Below, in pieces: positions 6,986 to 14,947 of a stretch of DNA of 42,361 nt. Source of the DNA: Desulfobacterales bacterium (GTDB lineage: Bacteria > Desulfobacterota > Desulfobulbia > Desulfobulbales > VMSU01); assembly GCA_011330685.1 (NCBI GenBank), contig DRPV01000118.1, positions 1 to 42,361 on the forward strand, in the 5' to 3' direction. The first letter of the stretch is position 1; the number at the start of each line of letters is the position of its first letter. Made by a program: the position numbers and the translations under genes. Below the pieces are notes generated by a model. That model was not told the origin of the DNA and did no database searches. It was given only the letters and a program-made list of their open reading frames with translations.

Positions 6986-8371
6986 TTATTTGCCAAGGCA
7001 GAAGTCACTGAAAATCTTATCTAAAATATCTTCCGTTGTGGTGTATCCCACTATCTCACCAAGATAATCCAGGGCTGTCTGCAGGTCTATGGCCATGAGA
7101 TCAGGGGCAAGCTCGTTATTCAGGCCCCGTAGAAAAGAGCGACCGGCCTTTAGAGCCTTGGTCATTGCCGCCTGGTGGCGCAAGTTGGGGATGGCCTGCC
7201 TGGATTCAGCAGAGTAGTCATCCCCGGTTATGGTCTTGTAGATCAATCCCTCTAACTGCGGCAGAGAATCTCCGGTTTTGGCCGAGATGGTAACTATGTT
7301 GGTATCAGGGAATCTGGCATAATGCTCCCTGATGATCTCCGGTCGTTTGATGTCGCTTTTGTTAATAACTATGATTAAGGGTTTGCCGGCTGCTTTGGCA
7401 AAAAGCCGCTCATCGTCAGCATGGGGAGGGCTGCCGGCATCAAGGAGCATGATTACCAGATCGGCCGTCGTCAGCTTGGCCATGCTGCGCTGAATGCCGA
7501 TCTCCTCTACCTCGCCCCTGGCCTCACGGATACCCGCCGTGTCAACAATGTGAACCGGCAGTCCCAATATATCAAGATACTCCTCAACTGTATCCCTGGT
7601 GGTACCGGGAACCGAGGTGACAATGGCCCGATCCTCCCTCAGCAGGGCGTTTAACAGACTTGATTTCCCCACGTTGGGCCGCCCGATGATTACGGCGGAA
7701 ATTCCATCTTTTATAATTTTACCATGTTCGGCAGCTGAGATCAAATCTTCCAGCCCCTTAAGCGCCGGTTCTATTTGCCGCCTTAAATCATCGGCATTAA
7801 GTATTTCCGCCTCTTCGTCAGGAAAGTCAATCGCTACTTCCACCATGGCCTTTATGGTGGTGAGCTGTTCGCTGATTTTTTTGATTTCATTTTCAACTCC
7901 ACCCCCTAATTGTGCGACGGCGGCTGAAAGTCCCTGGCTTGTTTTGGCCCGCAGAAGATCAATAATTGCTTCGGCCTGGGTAAGGTCGAGGCGGCCGTTT
8001 AAAAAGGCGTTTTTGGTGAATTCACCGGGATCCGCCAGCCGAGCGCCGTTGTTTATAACCAGGGCCATAATCTGCTGGAGAGCGGTAAAACTGCCATGGG
8101 CGTGGATCTCGACTACCTCATCTCTGGTGTAGGTGTGCGGCGCCCGCATATACACGGCCAGCACCTCATCGAGGCAGCGGTTGGTTTCAGGCTCCTTTAT
8201 CCAGCCATAATAAAGGCGGTGGCTGATAAAGGAACAGGAAGGGTTTTTGGGAATAAAGATTTTTTTTAGAATATTGAGGGCGGCCGGCCCGCTTATCCTG
8301 ATTATACCAATACCGCCAAGCCCCGGTGGGGTAGCAATAGCCGCAATAGTTGAATCTAATTTTAAAGGCAT
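6986..8371 (-). CDS. mnmE: tRNA modification GTPase MnmE (TrmE)
   Basis: 461 residues. With MnmG it installs the 5-carboxymethylaminomethyl group on U34 of certain tRNAs. Seen: N-terminal domain (DSTIAAIATPPGLGGIGIIRISG), G1 GRPNVGKSSLLNALL, G2/G3 region VPGTTRDT and DTAGIRE, G4 NKSD, and the C-terminal FCLGK matching the family's C-x-GK ending with its catalytic cysteine. The ORF-track start at 8437 adds 22 residues that overlap a short repeat and do not resemble the family; ATG 8371 gives MPLKLDSTIAAIATPPG, the normal N-terminus. It is the last gene of the rpmH-rnpA-yidD-yidC-jag-mnmE cluster, a widely conserved order. Confidence 0.97.
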   Translation of the reverse strand: MPLKLDSTIAAIATPPGLGGIGIIRISGPAALNILKKIFIPKNPSCSFISHRLYYGWIKEPETNRCLDEVLAVYMRAPHTYTRDEVVEIHAHGSFTALQQIMALVINNGARLADPGEFTKNAFLNGRLDLTQAEAIIDLLRAKTSQGLSAAVAQLGGGVENEIKKISEQLTTIKAMVEVAIDFPDEEAEILNADDLRRQIEPALKGLEDLISAAEHGKIIKDGISAVIIGRPNVGKSSLLNALLREDRAIVTSVPGTTRDTVEEYLDILGLPVHIVDTAGIREARGEVEEIGIQRSMAKLTTADLVIMLLDAGSPPHADDERLFAKAAGKPLIIVINKSDIKRPEIIREHYARFPDTNIVTISAKTGDSLPQLEGLIYKTITGDDYSAESRQAIPNLRHQAAMTKALKAGRSFLRGLNNELAPDLMAIDLQTALDYLGEIVGYTTTEDILDKIFSDFCLGK

Positions 8372-8427
8372 GGATGATGGCCTCGGTAAACAGGCGGGAG
8401 AAAGGTAAACTCGTGCAGCATGACGTT

Positions 8428-8450
8428 CCTGAAACACTTACGGTGTAAGC
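8428..8450 (+). repeat. Short repeat copy 3, partial
   Basis: CCTGAAACACTTACGGTGTAAGCG shares its first 14 bases with the other copies and then forms its own small hairpin (CTTAC/GTAAG). It lies between jag and mnmE. Confidence 0.4.
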
Positions 8451-8478
8451 GCATTCCAGTAAGCATTGCAGCTGATTT

Positions 8479-9288
8479 CTATCGGCGTTTTGCAGATTTG
8501 CCGCCCTTTTTGGAGGGCACGTAAATTCTGATCTTTTTAAACAGGCCGTCACCCATGCTGACACTGCGGATTTCTCGATCATTCTGCAGGGCAAGGTGGA
8601 CAATACGGCGCTCAGCGGGGTTCATGGCGGCAATGGTCTCTGTGATACCACTGCTCTTAACCTTTACCGCCAGCTCCAGGGCCAGTTTCTCTAATTCTTC
8701 CCGGCGTTGGCTGCGGTAATTACCCACATCAAGGGCAAAGAAAAGTTTGTGAGGAAATTTGTGACTGATAATTTTGCGGACAAGATATTGAATGGCATCT
8801 ATGGTTTCGCCTCTCCGGCCAATTATCAGTTCGTTGTCGGGGCCGTCAATTACGGCTTTTATTCGATTCTTGACCACAGTGGCTTCTACTTCGGCCTTCA
8901 GGCCCATGAGACCTATTATTTCTTTGATGACCGTGGTTATTTCTATTATCTCCGCGGAATCAGGTTGGGCGGGCTCCTGACGGCTGCCGCGATAAGCTGG
9001 TCTCTGGTCTTTTTGAAATTTACGGCCGGTTTGTCTCTGTGTTGTTGCGGATGATGTGTCTGCTTCTGTCGTGGCGGGTTTATCCTGCGGGGCTGTTATG
9101 GATTCACTACCGTCATTTTTCGGAGCTGCCGTGATTTGAGCTTGACGACGACCAAAGCCCAAAAAGCCCTTACTGCCGGGGGTGATGACTTTTATATTGA
9201 GATCTTCACGGGCAGCGTTAAGATTCCGGCAGGCTTTATCGATTGCCTCCTCCACTGTTTTCCCGCTGTATTGCAGTTTAACTGTCAT
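8479..9288 (-). CDS. jag: RNA-binding protein Jag / KhpB
   Basis: About 269 residues with the three Jag parts. The N-terminal Jag-N domain (VKLQYSGKTVEEAIDKA, KGFLGFGRRQAQI) is followed by a low-complexity T/Q/P-rich linker, a KH domain with its GxxG loop (IIGRRGETIDAIQYLV), and a C-terminal R3H domain (NPAERRIVHLAL, with the Arg and His). It binds RNA and is linked to envelope and cell-division control; the exact role in this group is unknown. The track's TTG start at 9339 has no usable ribosome-binding site, so ATG 9288 (MTVKLQYSGKT), with GGAA upstream, is preferred. It sits between yidC and mnmE as in many bacteria. Confidence 0.93.
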   Translation of the reverse strand: MTVKLQYSGKTVEEAIDKACRNLNAAREDLNIKVITPGSKGFLGFGRRQAQITAAPKNDGSESITAPQDKPATTEADTSSATTQRQTGRKFQKDQRPAYRGSRQEPAQPDSAEIIEITTVIKEIIGLMGLKAEVEATVVKNRIKAVIDGPDNELIIGRRGETIDAIQYLVRKIISHKFPHKLFFALDVGNYRSQRREELEKLALELAVKVKSSGITETIAAMNPAERRIVHLALQNDREIRSVSMGDGLFKKIRIYVPSKKGGKSAKRR

Positions 9289-9348
9289 TGTTTCTATTCC
9301 ATTTTGCTGTTGTTGAAGCAGGGTGCTGTCTATCTGCAAATCCTGTAA

Positions 9349-11019
9349 TTAATCATCTATGGATTTGTTAATATAGTATTGTTGACCAATGGAAAGCAGA
9401 TTGTTTACAAACCAGTACAATACCAGCCCGGAGGCGAAATTTAAAAACATAAAGGTAAAAACTACCGGCAGAAACAGCATAATTTTAGCCTGAGTCGGAT
9501 CGCCGGTGGTGGGGGTCATCTTTTGTTGAACAAACATGCTGACTCCCATGAGCAGGGTAAGTACCGGTATGCCATGCAGGTATGGAATATTAAAGCCGAT
9601 GGAGAGACGATCCGGGGCCGATAAATCGTTTATCCACAACATAAAAGGGGCGTGTCGTAATTCAATAGTCTGCAGTAATACCCGGTAGAGGGCAAAAAAT
9701 ACCGGGATCTGAACGACCATCGGCAGACAGCCGCCGAGAGGATTAATTTTATAGGTCTTGTAAAGCAGGATCATCTCCTGGTTCAGCTTGTCCTTGTTAT
9801 CCTTATATTTCTCCCGCAGCTTGGCCATTTTGGGCTGGATCTTCTGCATGGTCTTCATGGATTTCATGCCCTTGTGGGAGATGGGCCAGAGAATGAGCTT
9901 GAAAAGGATGGTAACCAGGATAATGGCTACTCCATAATTGTGAACATATCCATCCAGGAAGTTTAGGAGATAGAGGGTCGGCTTGGCTATAAGATCGAAC
10001 CAGCCGAAATTAACTGTCTTGTCAAGGTTGAAGCCCACGCTTTTGAGAATTGACAGTTTCTTGGGGCCAAAATACAGGCCGTAGGAATATGTCTGGTCGC
10101 TGCCGGCGGTAATGGTGGATAAGCTGCCGCTGACGGTAGTCATTATGGTGTCTTTACCGGTTAAGGCCATTTGTACGGTGCTGGGAGATTTGGTTTGGGG
10201 GATGATCCCGCACATGAAATAGGTACCTTCATAGGCGGCCCAGTCTAACTTACCCTGAAAAACTTTGGGGCCCTTTTTGCGGAGTGTTTTTGCCTTGATC
10301 TCTTCTAACTTGCCATTGACGTATGAGGCCGGGCCGTTAAAGAGAAAGGAGGTTTTGGCACTGCCCTGGGCAAATGGACGGTTGATTAATTGCAGATAGG
10401 GGGCACCGCGCAGAGGGGACAGTGTCTTGTTTTCTACTGTAATAGTTAATCCTATTAAATAGGAGCTATCCCTGAAGGTCATTACCCGTTTGATTTTAAG
10501 CCCCGATTTAAGAGTGGCGGTCATGGTCAGAGTCTGTTGGCCGTTAGGAGAGGTGGTTATCTGCAGACGGTTGGCCTTAAAGAGGGGGAGGGTCATGCTG
10601 CCGCCCTGTCCCCAATAAAAATTCAAGGGTAAATTCCGGGGAGAAGAAGTTTTAATTAATTCCTTCTGGGGTGAGTCAGCGGCCAGGGATTCGCGATATT
10701 TATTGAGCGTGAAGCTCTTGATAACGCCGCCGTTTTCTGAAATTACCGCCGTGTACAAGCTGGTTCTTACGGTAATATCGCGGCCGTTCATGGCTGGAGC
10801 CGCGGTATTATTGGCCGCGGCTGGTGCCACCGCTGGTTGTGGTAGTTGAGGAGCCGCAGTTTGGGGGGCAGGCTGAGCCAGTTTCGGGGCATTAGTTACG
10901 GCCTGTTGCTTCTGCTGCTGCACCGGGGGCTGATGGACGCTGGGCATAAACAGGTACTGATAGCCTACCAAGATAACAAGGGATATGATAACCGCGATAA
11001 AGGCTCTTTTGGTTTCCAT
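9349..11019 (-). CDS. yidC: Membrane protein insertase YidC
   Basis: 556 residues, the length of a Gram-negative YidC. It inserts and folds inner-membrane proteins with or without SecYEG. Seen: an N-terminal membrane anchor (FIAVIISLVILVGYQYLF), a Q/P/A-rich linker, a large periplasmic beta domain (about residues 80-350), then the conserved insertase core with the positively charged cytoplasmic loop (KSMKTMQKIQPKMAKLREKY), GGCLPMVVQIPVFFALY, and later membrane segments (IMLFLPVVFTFMFLNFASGLVLYW). The ATG start gives METKRAFIAV, typical of the family. It lies downstream of rnpA and yidD and upstream of jag. Confidence 0.97.
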   Translation of the reverse strand: METKRAFIAVIISLVILVGYQYLFMPSVHQPPVQQQKQQAVTNAPKLAQPAPQTAAPQLPQPAVAPAAANNTAAPAMNGRDITVRTSLYTAVISENGGVIKSFTLNKYRESLAADSPQKELIKTSSPRNLPLNFYWGQGGSMTLPLFKANRLQITTSPNGQQTLTMTATLKSGLKIKRVMTFRDSSYLIGLTITVENKTLSPLRGAPYLQLINRPFAQGSAKTSFLFNGPASYVNGKLEEIKAKTLRKKGPKVFQGKLDWAAYEGTYFMCGIIPQTKSPSTVQMALTGKDTIMTTVSGSLSTITAGSDQTYSYGLYFGPKKLSILKSVGFNLDKTVNFGWFDLIAKPTLYLLNFLDGYVHNYGVAIILVTILFKLILWPISHKGMKSMKTMQKIQPKMAKLREKYKDNKDKLNQEMILLYKTYKINPLGGCLPMVVQIPVFFALYRVLLQTIELRHAPFMLWINDLSAPDRLSIGFNIPYLHGIPVLTLLMGVSMFVQQKMTPTTGDPTQAKIMLFLPVVFTFMFLNFASGLVLYWFVNNLLSIGQQYYINKSIDD

Positions 11020-11196
11020 TATTGTTCCATTTTACTTTTTAAAGTTTTTGAGTATCAGCCGTGATAATTGTTGTTTGGCACGGATCTGCGTCTGCCTCTC
11101 ATGGCGTTAATAAAACATCAGAGGTTGTGAACGGGATGATAAACCCGACGAGGCGGCAGGTTTATCTTCGACAAGCCACTTTCGAAGGGGTGATTA

Positions 11197-11220
11197 GCCT
11201 CCGAAGGATAAGCGTTTCAG
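11197..11220 (-). repeat. Short repeat copy 4
   Basis: The reverse complement reads CTGAAACGCTTATCCTTCGGAGGC. It lies in the roughly 200-bp gap between yidD and yidC, 2 bp after the yidD stop. Nothing else was recognised in that gap. Confidence 0.5.
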
Positions 11221-11222
11221 CA

Positions 11223-11432
11223 TTATTTAACAGGATCGTAGCCCCCGGCATGAAAAGGATGACAACGGCAGATACGCCGTATGGCAAGCCAGCCGCCGCG
11301 CCATATACCATAACGGTTTATGGCCTCGATGGCGTACTGCGAACAGGACGGAATGTAACGGCAACGAGGAGGGAATAGAGGAGAAATGAAGATCTGATAA
11401 GATCTAATTAGAGATAGAAGAAAACGCTGCAA
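11223..11432 (-). CDS. yidD: Membrane protein insertion efficiency factor YidD
   Basis: 69 residues. A small amphipathic inner-membrane-associated protein thought to help YidC. The family signature is complete: [11 protein letters not shown], the C-x6-C pair in [16 protein letters not shown], and [14 protein letters not shown] at the end. It lies 16 bp after rnpA, in the standard rnpA-yidD-yidC order. Confidence 0.96.
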   Translation of the reverse strand: MQRFLLSLIRSYQIFISPLFPPRCRYIPSCSQYAIEAINRYGIWRGGWLAIRRICRCHPFHAGGYDPVK

Positions 11433-11448
11433 TTTTACTTACCGCTGT

Positions 11449-11877
11449 TTAAGTTATTATTTCTCTCTTTTGTCGACTGAGAGCATCAGTACAATTACTC
11501 CTGGAAGATAAAAAGGATGAAAATATTTCCTGGAGATCATTTAGATCAGCAGGGTTAAATCTTTTGGTGGCCGTAATTACCAAATCAACCCCAGCCCCCC
11601 CCTCATTAAGCAGTGCTATTTTGGCGGGAAAGGCTGGATTCAGTCTGAAATATTCCCGGATCAGCCGTTTTAATCTATTCCTCTTAACCGCTGATTTGAC
11701 CCCGCTTATACTTATTCCGAGCCGATGACAGCTAAGTTCGTTCAGGGTGAAAATAAAGTTAAATCCATTGGCACGCAACCGGCTGCCATGCCGGTACACA
11801 TGGTCATATTGCCATTTTTTCGTTATTTTTGCTGTTTTCGTTGTTAGAGGCCGGTGGGGCAGAGCTGGCTGCCGCAT
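11449..11877 (-). CDS. rnpA: Ribonuclease P protein component
   Basis: 142 residues. Protein subunit of RNase P, which matures the 5' end of tRNAs. The RNR-motif helix is present (AVKRNRLKRLIREYFR), as are the upstream strands (FNFIFTLNELSCHRLGISIS) and the C-terminal helix (FNPADLNDLQEIFSSF). A rather basic extension of about 12 residues (MRQPALPHRPLT) precedes the usual start region. AGGA lies upstream of the ATG at 11877. It is 38 bp downstream of rpmH and presumably transcribed with it. Confidence 0.95.
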   Translation of the reverse strand: MRQPALPHRPLTTKTAKITKKWQYDHVYRHGSRLRANGFNFIFTLNELSCHRLGISISGVKSAVKRNRLKRLIREYFRLNPAFPAKIALLNEGGAGVDLVITATKRFNPADLNDLQEIFSSFLSSRSNCTDALSRQKREIIT

Positions 11878-11915
11878 ATTAATTGTAATCCTGAATAATT
11901 AAACGGAGGAAACTG

Positions 11916-12053
11916 TCAGGCAGATAAGCGCCGACGGCCCTTGGCCCGGCGGTTATTAATAATAGTGCGTCCCGCTTTTGTACTCATCCGTAACCGGAAG
12001 CCGTGAGTGCGATGTCGTTTTGTGTTGCTGGGCTGAAATGTTCTTTTGCTCAT
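11916..12053 (-). CDS. rpmH: 50S ribosomal protein L34
   Basis: 45 residues, too short for the ORF track. The translation begins [20 protein letters not shown], continues through [20 protein letters not shown] and ends LSA; it is highly basic and matches L34 over its full length. It is the first gene of the rpmH-rnpA-yidD-yidC-jag-mnmE cluster, with a sigma-70-like promoter about 150 bp upstream. The dnaA gene that often lies across from rpmH near the origin is not present here. Confidence 0.97.
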   Translation of the reverse strand: MSKRTFQPSNTKRHRTHGFRLRMSTKAGRTIINNRRAKGRRRLSA

Positions 12054-12199
12054 GGTGTTGTCCTTGGATATGTTTAGTAACAGGCATGACTACTGACCGG
12101 TTGTGATGTCAGCTCATTTAGAAAATGCCAAATATTAATAATAAAGAAATATAAAAAACCTTGTTGTAGGCTTTCTTGATCAGCAAAGTAGAGCAAAAT

Positions 12200-12228
12200 A
12201 TATTAATCTCATCAGCTAAGTATGTCAA
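12200..12228 (-). promoter_or_regulatory. Sigma-70 promoter for the rpmH cluster
   Basis: On the minus strand TTGACA (12228-12223), a 17-bp spacer and TAATAT (12205-12200). It faces away from the tRNA promoter, making a divergent promoter region, and leaves a leader of about 140 nt before rpmH. Confidence 0.65.
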
Positions 12229-12267
12229 TTTATTTCCTTGTTAGCTCTAAAATAATATTCGCCACCC

Positions 12268-12295
12268 TTGACAATTTGGAGGTTATTTGTATAAT
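12268..12295 (+). promoter_or_regulatory. Sigma-70 promoter for tRNA-Gly
   Basis: A perfect -35 TTGACA (12268-12273) and perfect -10 TATAAT (12290-12295) are separated by 16 bp. Transcription would start about 13 nt before the tRNA 5' end. Confidence 0.85.
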
Positions 12296-12315
12296 ATTAG
12301 GTTGAAGTGCGCAGG

Positions 12316-12391
12316 GCGGGCATAGCTCAGTTGGTAGAGTACAAGCTTCCCAAGCTTGGTGTCGCGAGTTCGAATCTCGTTGCCCGCTCCA
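12316..12391 (+). tRNA. tRNA-Gly (anticodon CCC)
   Basis: 76 nt including an encoded CCA. The acceptor arms GCGGGCA and TGCCCGC pair fully. The D arm is GCTC-AGTTGGTA-GAGT, the anticodon stem CAAGC/GCTTG surrounds the loop TTCCCAA, giving anticodon CCC (reads GGG), and the T arm is GCGAG-TTCGAAT-CTCGT. A strong promoter precedes it and a terminator-like hairpin follows about 105 nt later. Confidence 0.97.
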
Positions 12392-12496
12392 TTTTTAATG
12401 TGGCTCATGTGGATTGGTATTAGCTTAACAGCATTAAAAATGATTTTTAGATTTATGGATACAGCGGTAATTCGTTGATGATCCTTAAACTGGAAA

Positions 12497-12519
12497 GTGG
12501 GTTTTTACCCGCTTTTTTT
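12497..12519 (+). terminator. Terminator between tRNA-Gly and rimP
   Basis: GTGGG-TTTTTA-CCCGC (one G-T pair) is followed by a run of seven T. It would end the tRNA transcript or attenuate read-through into the rimP-nusA operon. Confidence 0.7.
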
Positions 12520-12547
12520 ATTTTATAGGGCGTAAGATATAAAAAAA

Positions 12548-13000
12548 ATGGACCCACGAACAGACCGGATTAAGGCCCTGATCAGTCCGATTATTGATGA
12601 TCTCGGGCTTGAGTTAGTTGAACTGGCACTTAGAAATGAGCAGGAGGGCTTGACCCTGCGGGTTTTAATATATCAGGAGGAAGGGGTTAATATTGACCTC
12701 TGCGCCAGGGTGAGCAGAGAAATAAGCCGTTTGCTGGAGGTGGAAGATCCAATCACCTCGGCCTATAAGCTGGAGGTTTCGTCACCTGGGTTGACCAGGC
12801 CGCTTACCACCAGCCGTGATTTTATGCGTAATCAGGGTAAAAAGGTTAAAATAAAATTTGCCGGCCGGCAAGGCCCTTTGACATCTATTGGAATTATTCA
12901 AAAGGTCGATGACGAGAAGGTGCTGTTAACAGTAGAAGGGGAAGAGCTGGCAGTCAATCTAACGGATATCTATAAGGCTAAATTGGTAATTGAATTTTAA
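12548..13000 (+). CDS. rimP: Ribosome maturation factor RimP
   Basis: 150 residues, normal length. Needed for 30S subunit maturation. N-terminal alpha/beta domain (LISPIIDDLGLELVELAL, LRVLIYQEEGVNIDLCARVSREI) with the conserved LEVSSPGLTRPL, then a C-terminal SH3-like barrel. It opens the rimP-nusA-ylxR-infB-rbfA operon. The leader directly before the ATG is A-rich (TATAAAAAAA) with no clear Shine-Dalgarno sequence, which is unusual for a conserved gene, though GGGCG lies about 10 nt further up. Confidence 0.95.
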   Translation: MDPRTDRIKALISPIIDDLGLELVELALRNEQEGLTLRVLIYQEEGVNIDLCARVSREISRLLEVEDPITSAYKLEVSSPGLTRPLTTSRDFMRNQGKKVKIKFAGRQGPLTSIGIIQKVDDEKVLLTVEGEELAVNLTDIYKAKLVIEF

Positions 13001-13166
13001 AATGCAGATCGATCGCTAACTTCTTATGTGTTGTTGTGTCTGAGGGATCGGGCTGGGATGTTAGGTACGATACAGCATGCTATACTCATAAATAATAAAT
13101 TTATAACTCTTAATACCGGTATTAGTATTTCGAGTTTTCAAGGCTCAAGTTGGAGAAGCAGCTATG

Positions 13167-14597
13167 ATGTCAAATCTACGAAGAATTATTGATCAGATAA
13201 GCAGGGATAAAGGCATTGATCGTCAAATGCTGATAGAAGGTCTGGAAGAGGCGGTTATGTCGGCCGCCAAAAAAAAATTCGGCATGCGGCGTGAAATGGA
13301 GGCCCAGTTTAATGAGGAGTCCGGGGAAATAGAATTATTCCAATTCCGCACGGTGGTTAATCAGGTCGAAGATGAACAGACGGAGATTGCTTTAAGCGAG
13401 GCTCAACAGCTTGATCCCGAGGTGGAGCTGGCCGATGAGATCGGCAGTCAGATGACCGAGGTCTCTGAGCTGGGCCGAATTGCCGCTCAATCCGCCAAAC
13501 AGGTTATTATTCAAAAGATGAAGGATGCCGAGCGTGAGGTGGTCTATGAGATGTTTAAAGACCGCAAGGGCGATATTGTCAATGGCATTGTGCAGCGTTT
13601 TGAACGAGGGAATATTATTGTTAATCTTGGCCGGACGGACGCTATTCTCCCTCGCAGTGAACAGATGCCGCGTCGTTCATACCGACAGGGTGATAGAATC
13701 AGAGCGATCCTGCTGGACGTAAAGCAGACAGCCCGTGACGCTCAGTTGATTTTGAGCCGCACCAATAAAGATTTTATCGTTAAGCTCTTTACCATTGAGG
13801 TTCCGGAAATGGCTGAGGGCACTGTTTCGATTATAGCGGTGGCAAGGGAGCCGGGTAATCGTGCCAAGATTGCCGTGGTCTCCAGTGCTTCGGACGTTGA
13901 TCCGGTGGGAGCCTGTGTGGGTATGAAAGGCTCACGAGTTCAGAATGTGGTGCAGGAATTACAGGGTGAACGTATTGATATTGTCCCCTGGAGCCCTGAT
14001 CCGGCCAAATATGTTTCAAACGCCCTGGCTCCGGCCGAGGTCTCAATGGTGGTAGTTGATGAGGAGCGTAAGACCCTGATGGTGATCGTGGCCAATGACC
14101 AGCTTTCCCTGGCCATCGGCCGCGGTGGTCAGAATGTCCGTCTGGCCTCGGAACTTCTGGGCTGGAGAATTGATGTTAAGAGTGAAGAAAAATATTCACA
14201 GCTCATGGAGGATGACTACCAATCGCTGACCGCTGTTGCCGGTATTGATAAACGTCAGGCTGACCTGCTCTATGAGAATGGAATTAATTCCGTGACTGAA
14301 TTAAGCCTGGCTGAGCCGGGGGAGATCGCGACTCTGCTTGAGATTACCGAGCCTGAGGCTGAGGCCCTGAAAGAGGCGGCCGCGGTTTCCCTTGCCGCTG
14401 AGCAGACAGGGGCTGAAGATGTTGTCGCGGAGCCCGAAGCTACAGGCGTTGAGGATACCGCTGAGGTCGAGGAGTTAGAGACGGATGCCGCCGCGTCTGA
14501 GAGTCACGGGGCAGAAATGCCTGAGGCGGAAAAAGTTGATACTGAAGATGACGGGGCGGCTGTGCCGGAGAAGACTGTTGCAGCGGAAGAGGAATAA
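13167..14597 (+). CDS. nusA: Transcription termination/antitermination factor NusA
   Basis: About 476 residues. Binds RNA polymerase and nascent RNA. Seen: the N-terminal polymerase-binding domain (LIEGLEEAVMSAAKKKFG), an S1 domain (GDIVNGIVQRFERGNIIVNLG), two KH domains (GACVGMKGSRVQNVVQEL and LAIGRGGQNVRLASELLGW), and one C-terminal helix-hairpin-helix-like repeat (VAGIDKRQADLLYENGI). A highly acidic E/A/D-rich tail of about 60 residues replaces further acidic repeats. Two adjacent ATGs exist (13164 and 13167); GGAG upstream suits either. A 160-bp gap separates it from rimP. Confidence 0.96.
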   Translation: MSNLRRIIDQISRDKGIDRQMLIEGLEEAVMSAAKKKFGMRREMEAQFNEESGEIELFQFRTVVNQVEDEQTEIALSEAQQLDPEVELADEIGSQMTEVSELGRIAAQSAKQVIIQKMKDAEREVVYEMFKDRKGDIVNGIVQRFERGNIIVNLGRTDAILPRSEQMPRRSYRQGDRIRAILLDVKQTARDAQLILSRTNKDFIVKLFTIEVPEMAEGTVSIIAVAREPGNRAKIAVVSSASDVDPVGACVGMKGSRVQNVVQELQGERIDIVPWSPDPAKYVSNALAPAEVSMVVVDEERKTLMVIVANDQLSLAIGRGGQNVRLASELLGWRIDVKSEEKYSQLMEDDYQSLTAVAGIDKRQADLLYENGINSVTELSLAEPGEIATLLEITEPEAEALKEAAAVSLAAEQTGAEDVVAEPEATGVEDTAEVEELETDAAASESHGAEMPEAEKVDTEDDGAAVPEKTVAAEEE

Positions 14598-14630
14598 CCG
14601 TCTCCGCTGCAATTTTTTGTTCGTTCTGTC

Positions 14631-14897
14631 ATGATTATCAAGCATGTGCCAGGAAGAATGTGTGTTGTTTGCGGCAAACGGGCTGCCAAGCCTGATTTAT
14701 CCCGTTTTATCTGGCGGGAAGGACGATTGTGTGAAGACCAGCAGCAAAGAGCAGATGGCCGCGGGATTTATGTGTGTCGAGCATTGTCATGCCGGCGGCG
14801 TTTATGTGTAAGTCATAAAAAATTGGCCAGGGCGTTAAGATGCCCGGAGATTGCCGCGGCCCCCAAGCCCTTGAAAATAGACGGGGTTATGAAATAA
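14631..14897 (+). CDS. YlxR family (DUF448) RNA-binding protein
   Basis: 88 residues. Small basic protein encoded between nusA and infB in many bacteria; it is thought to bind RNA (reported RNase P-related and nucleoid roles in some species). Signature: GRMCVVCGKR near residue 8, FIWREGRL, then GRGIYVCRALSCRRRL. No strong Shine-Dalgarno sequence is visible before the ATG, so it may be translationally coupled to nusA, which ends 33 bp upstream. Confidence 0.9.
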   Translation: MIIKHVPGRMCVVCGKRAAKPDLSRFIWREGRLCEDQQQRADGRGIYVCRALSCRRRLCVSHKKLARALRCPEIAAAPKPLKIDGVMK

Positions 14898-14947
14898 GGT
14901 AATTTACCGGGTCGGGTTTACAATATATAGGTGGGAGTTTAAGCGTA

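Noticed and set aside
7599-8132. 177-aa plus-strand ORF inside mnmE
   Set aside because: Serine-rich shadow of the MnmE frame.
12316-12391. tRNA-Gly as an integration site (attB) for an island
   Set aside because: No integrase and no repeated tRNA 3' end was seen in the window; the flanking genes are conserved housekeeping genes.
12392-12440. Inverted repeat TTTTTAATG / CATTAAAAA after tRNA-Gly
   Set aside because: AT-rich and widely spaced, so chance is likely; the GC stem at 12497 is the better terminator.
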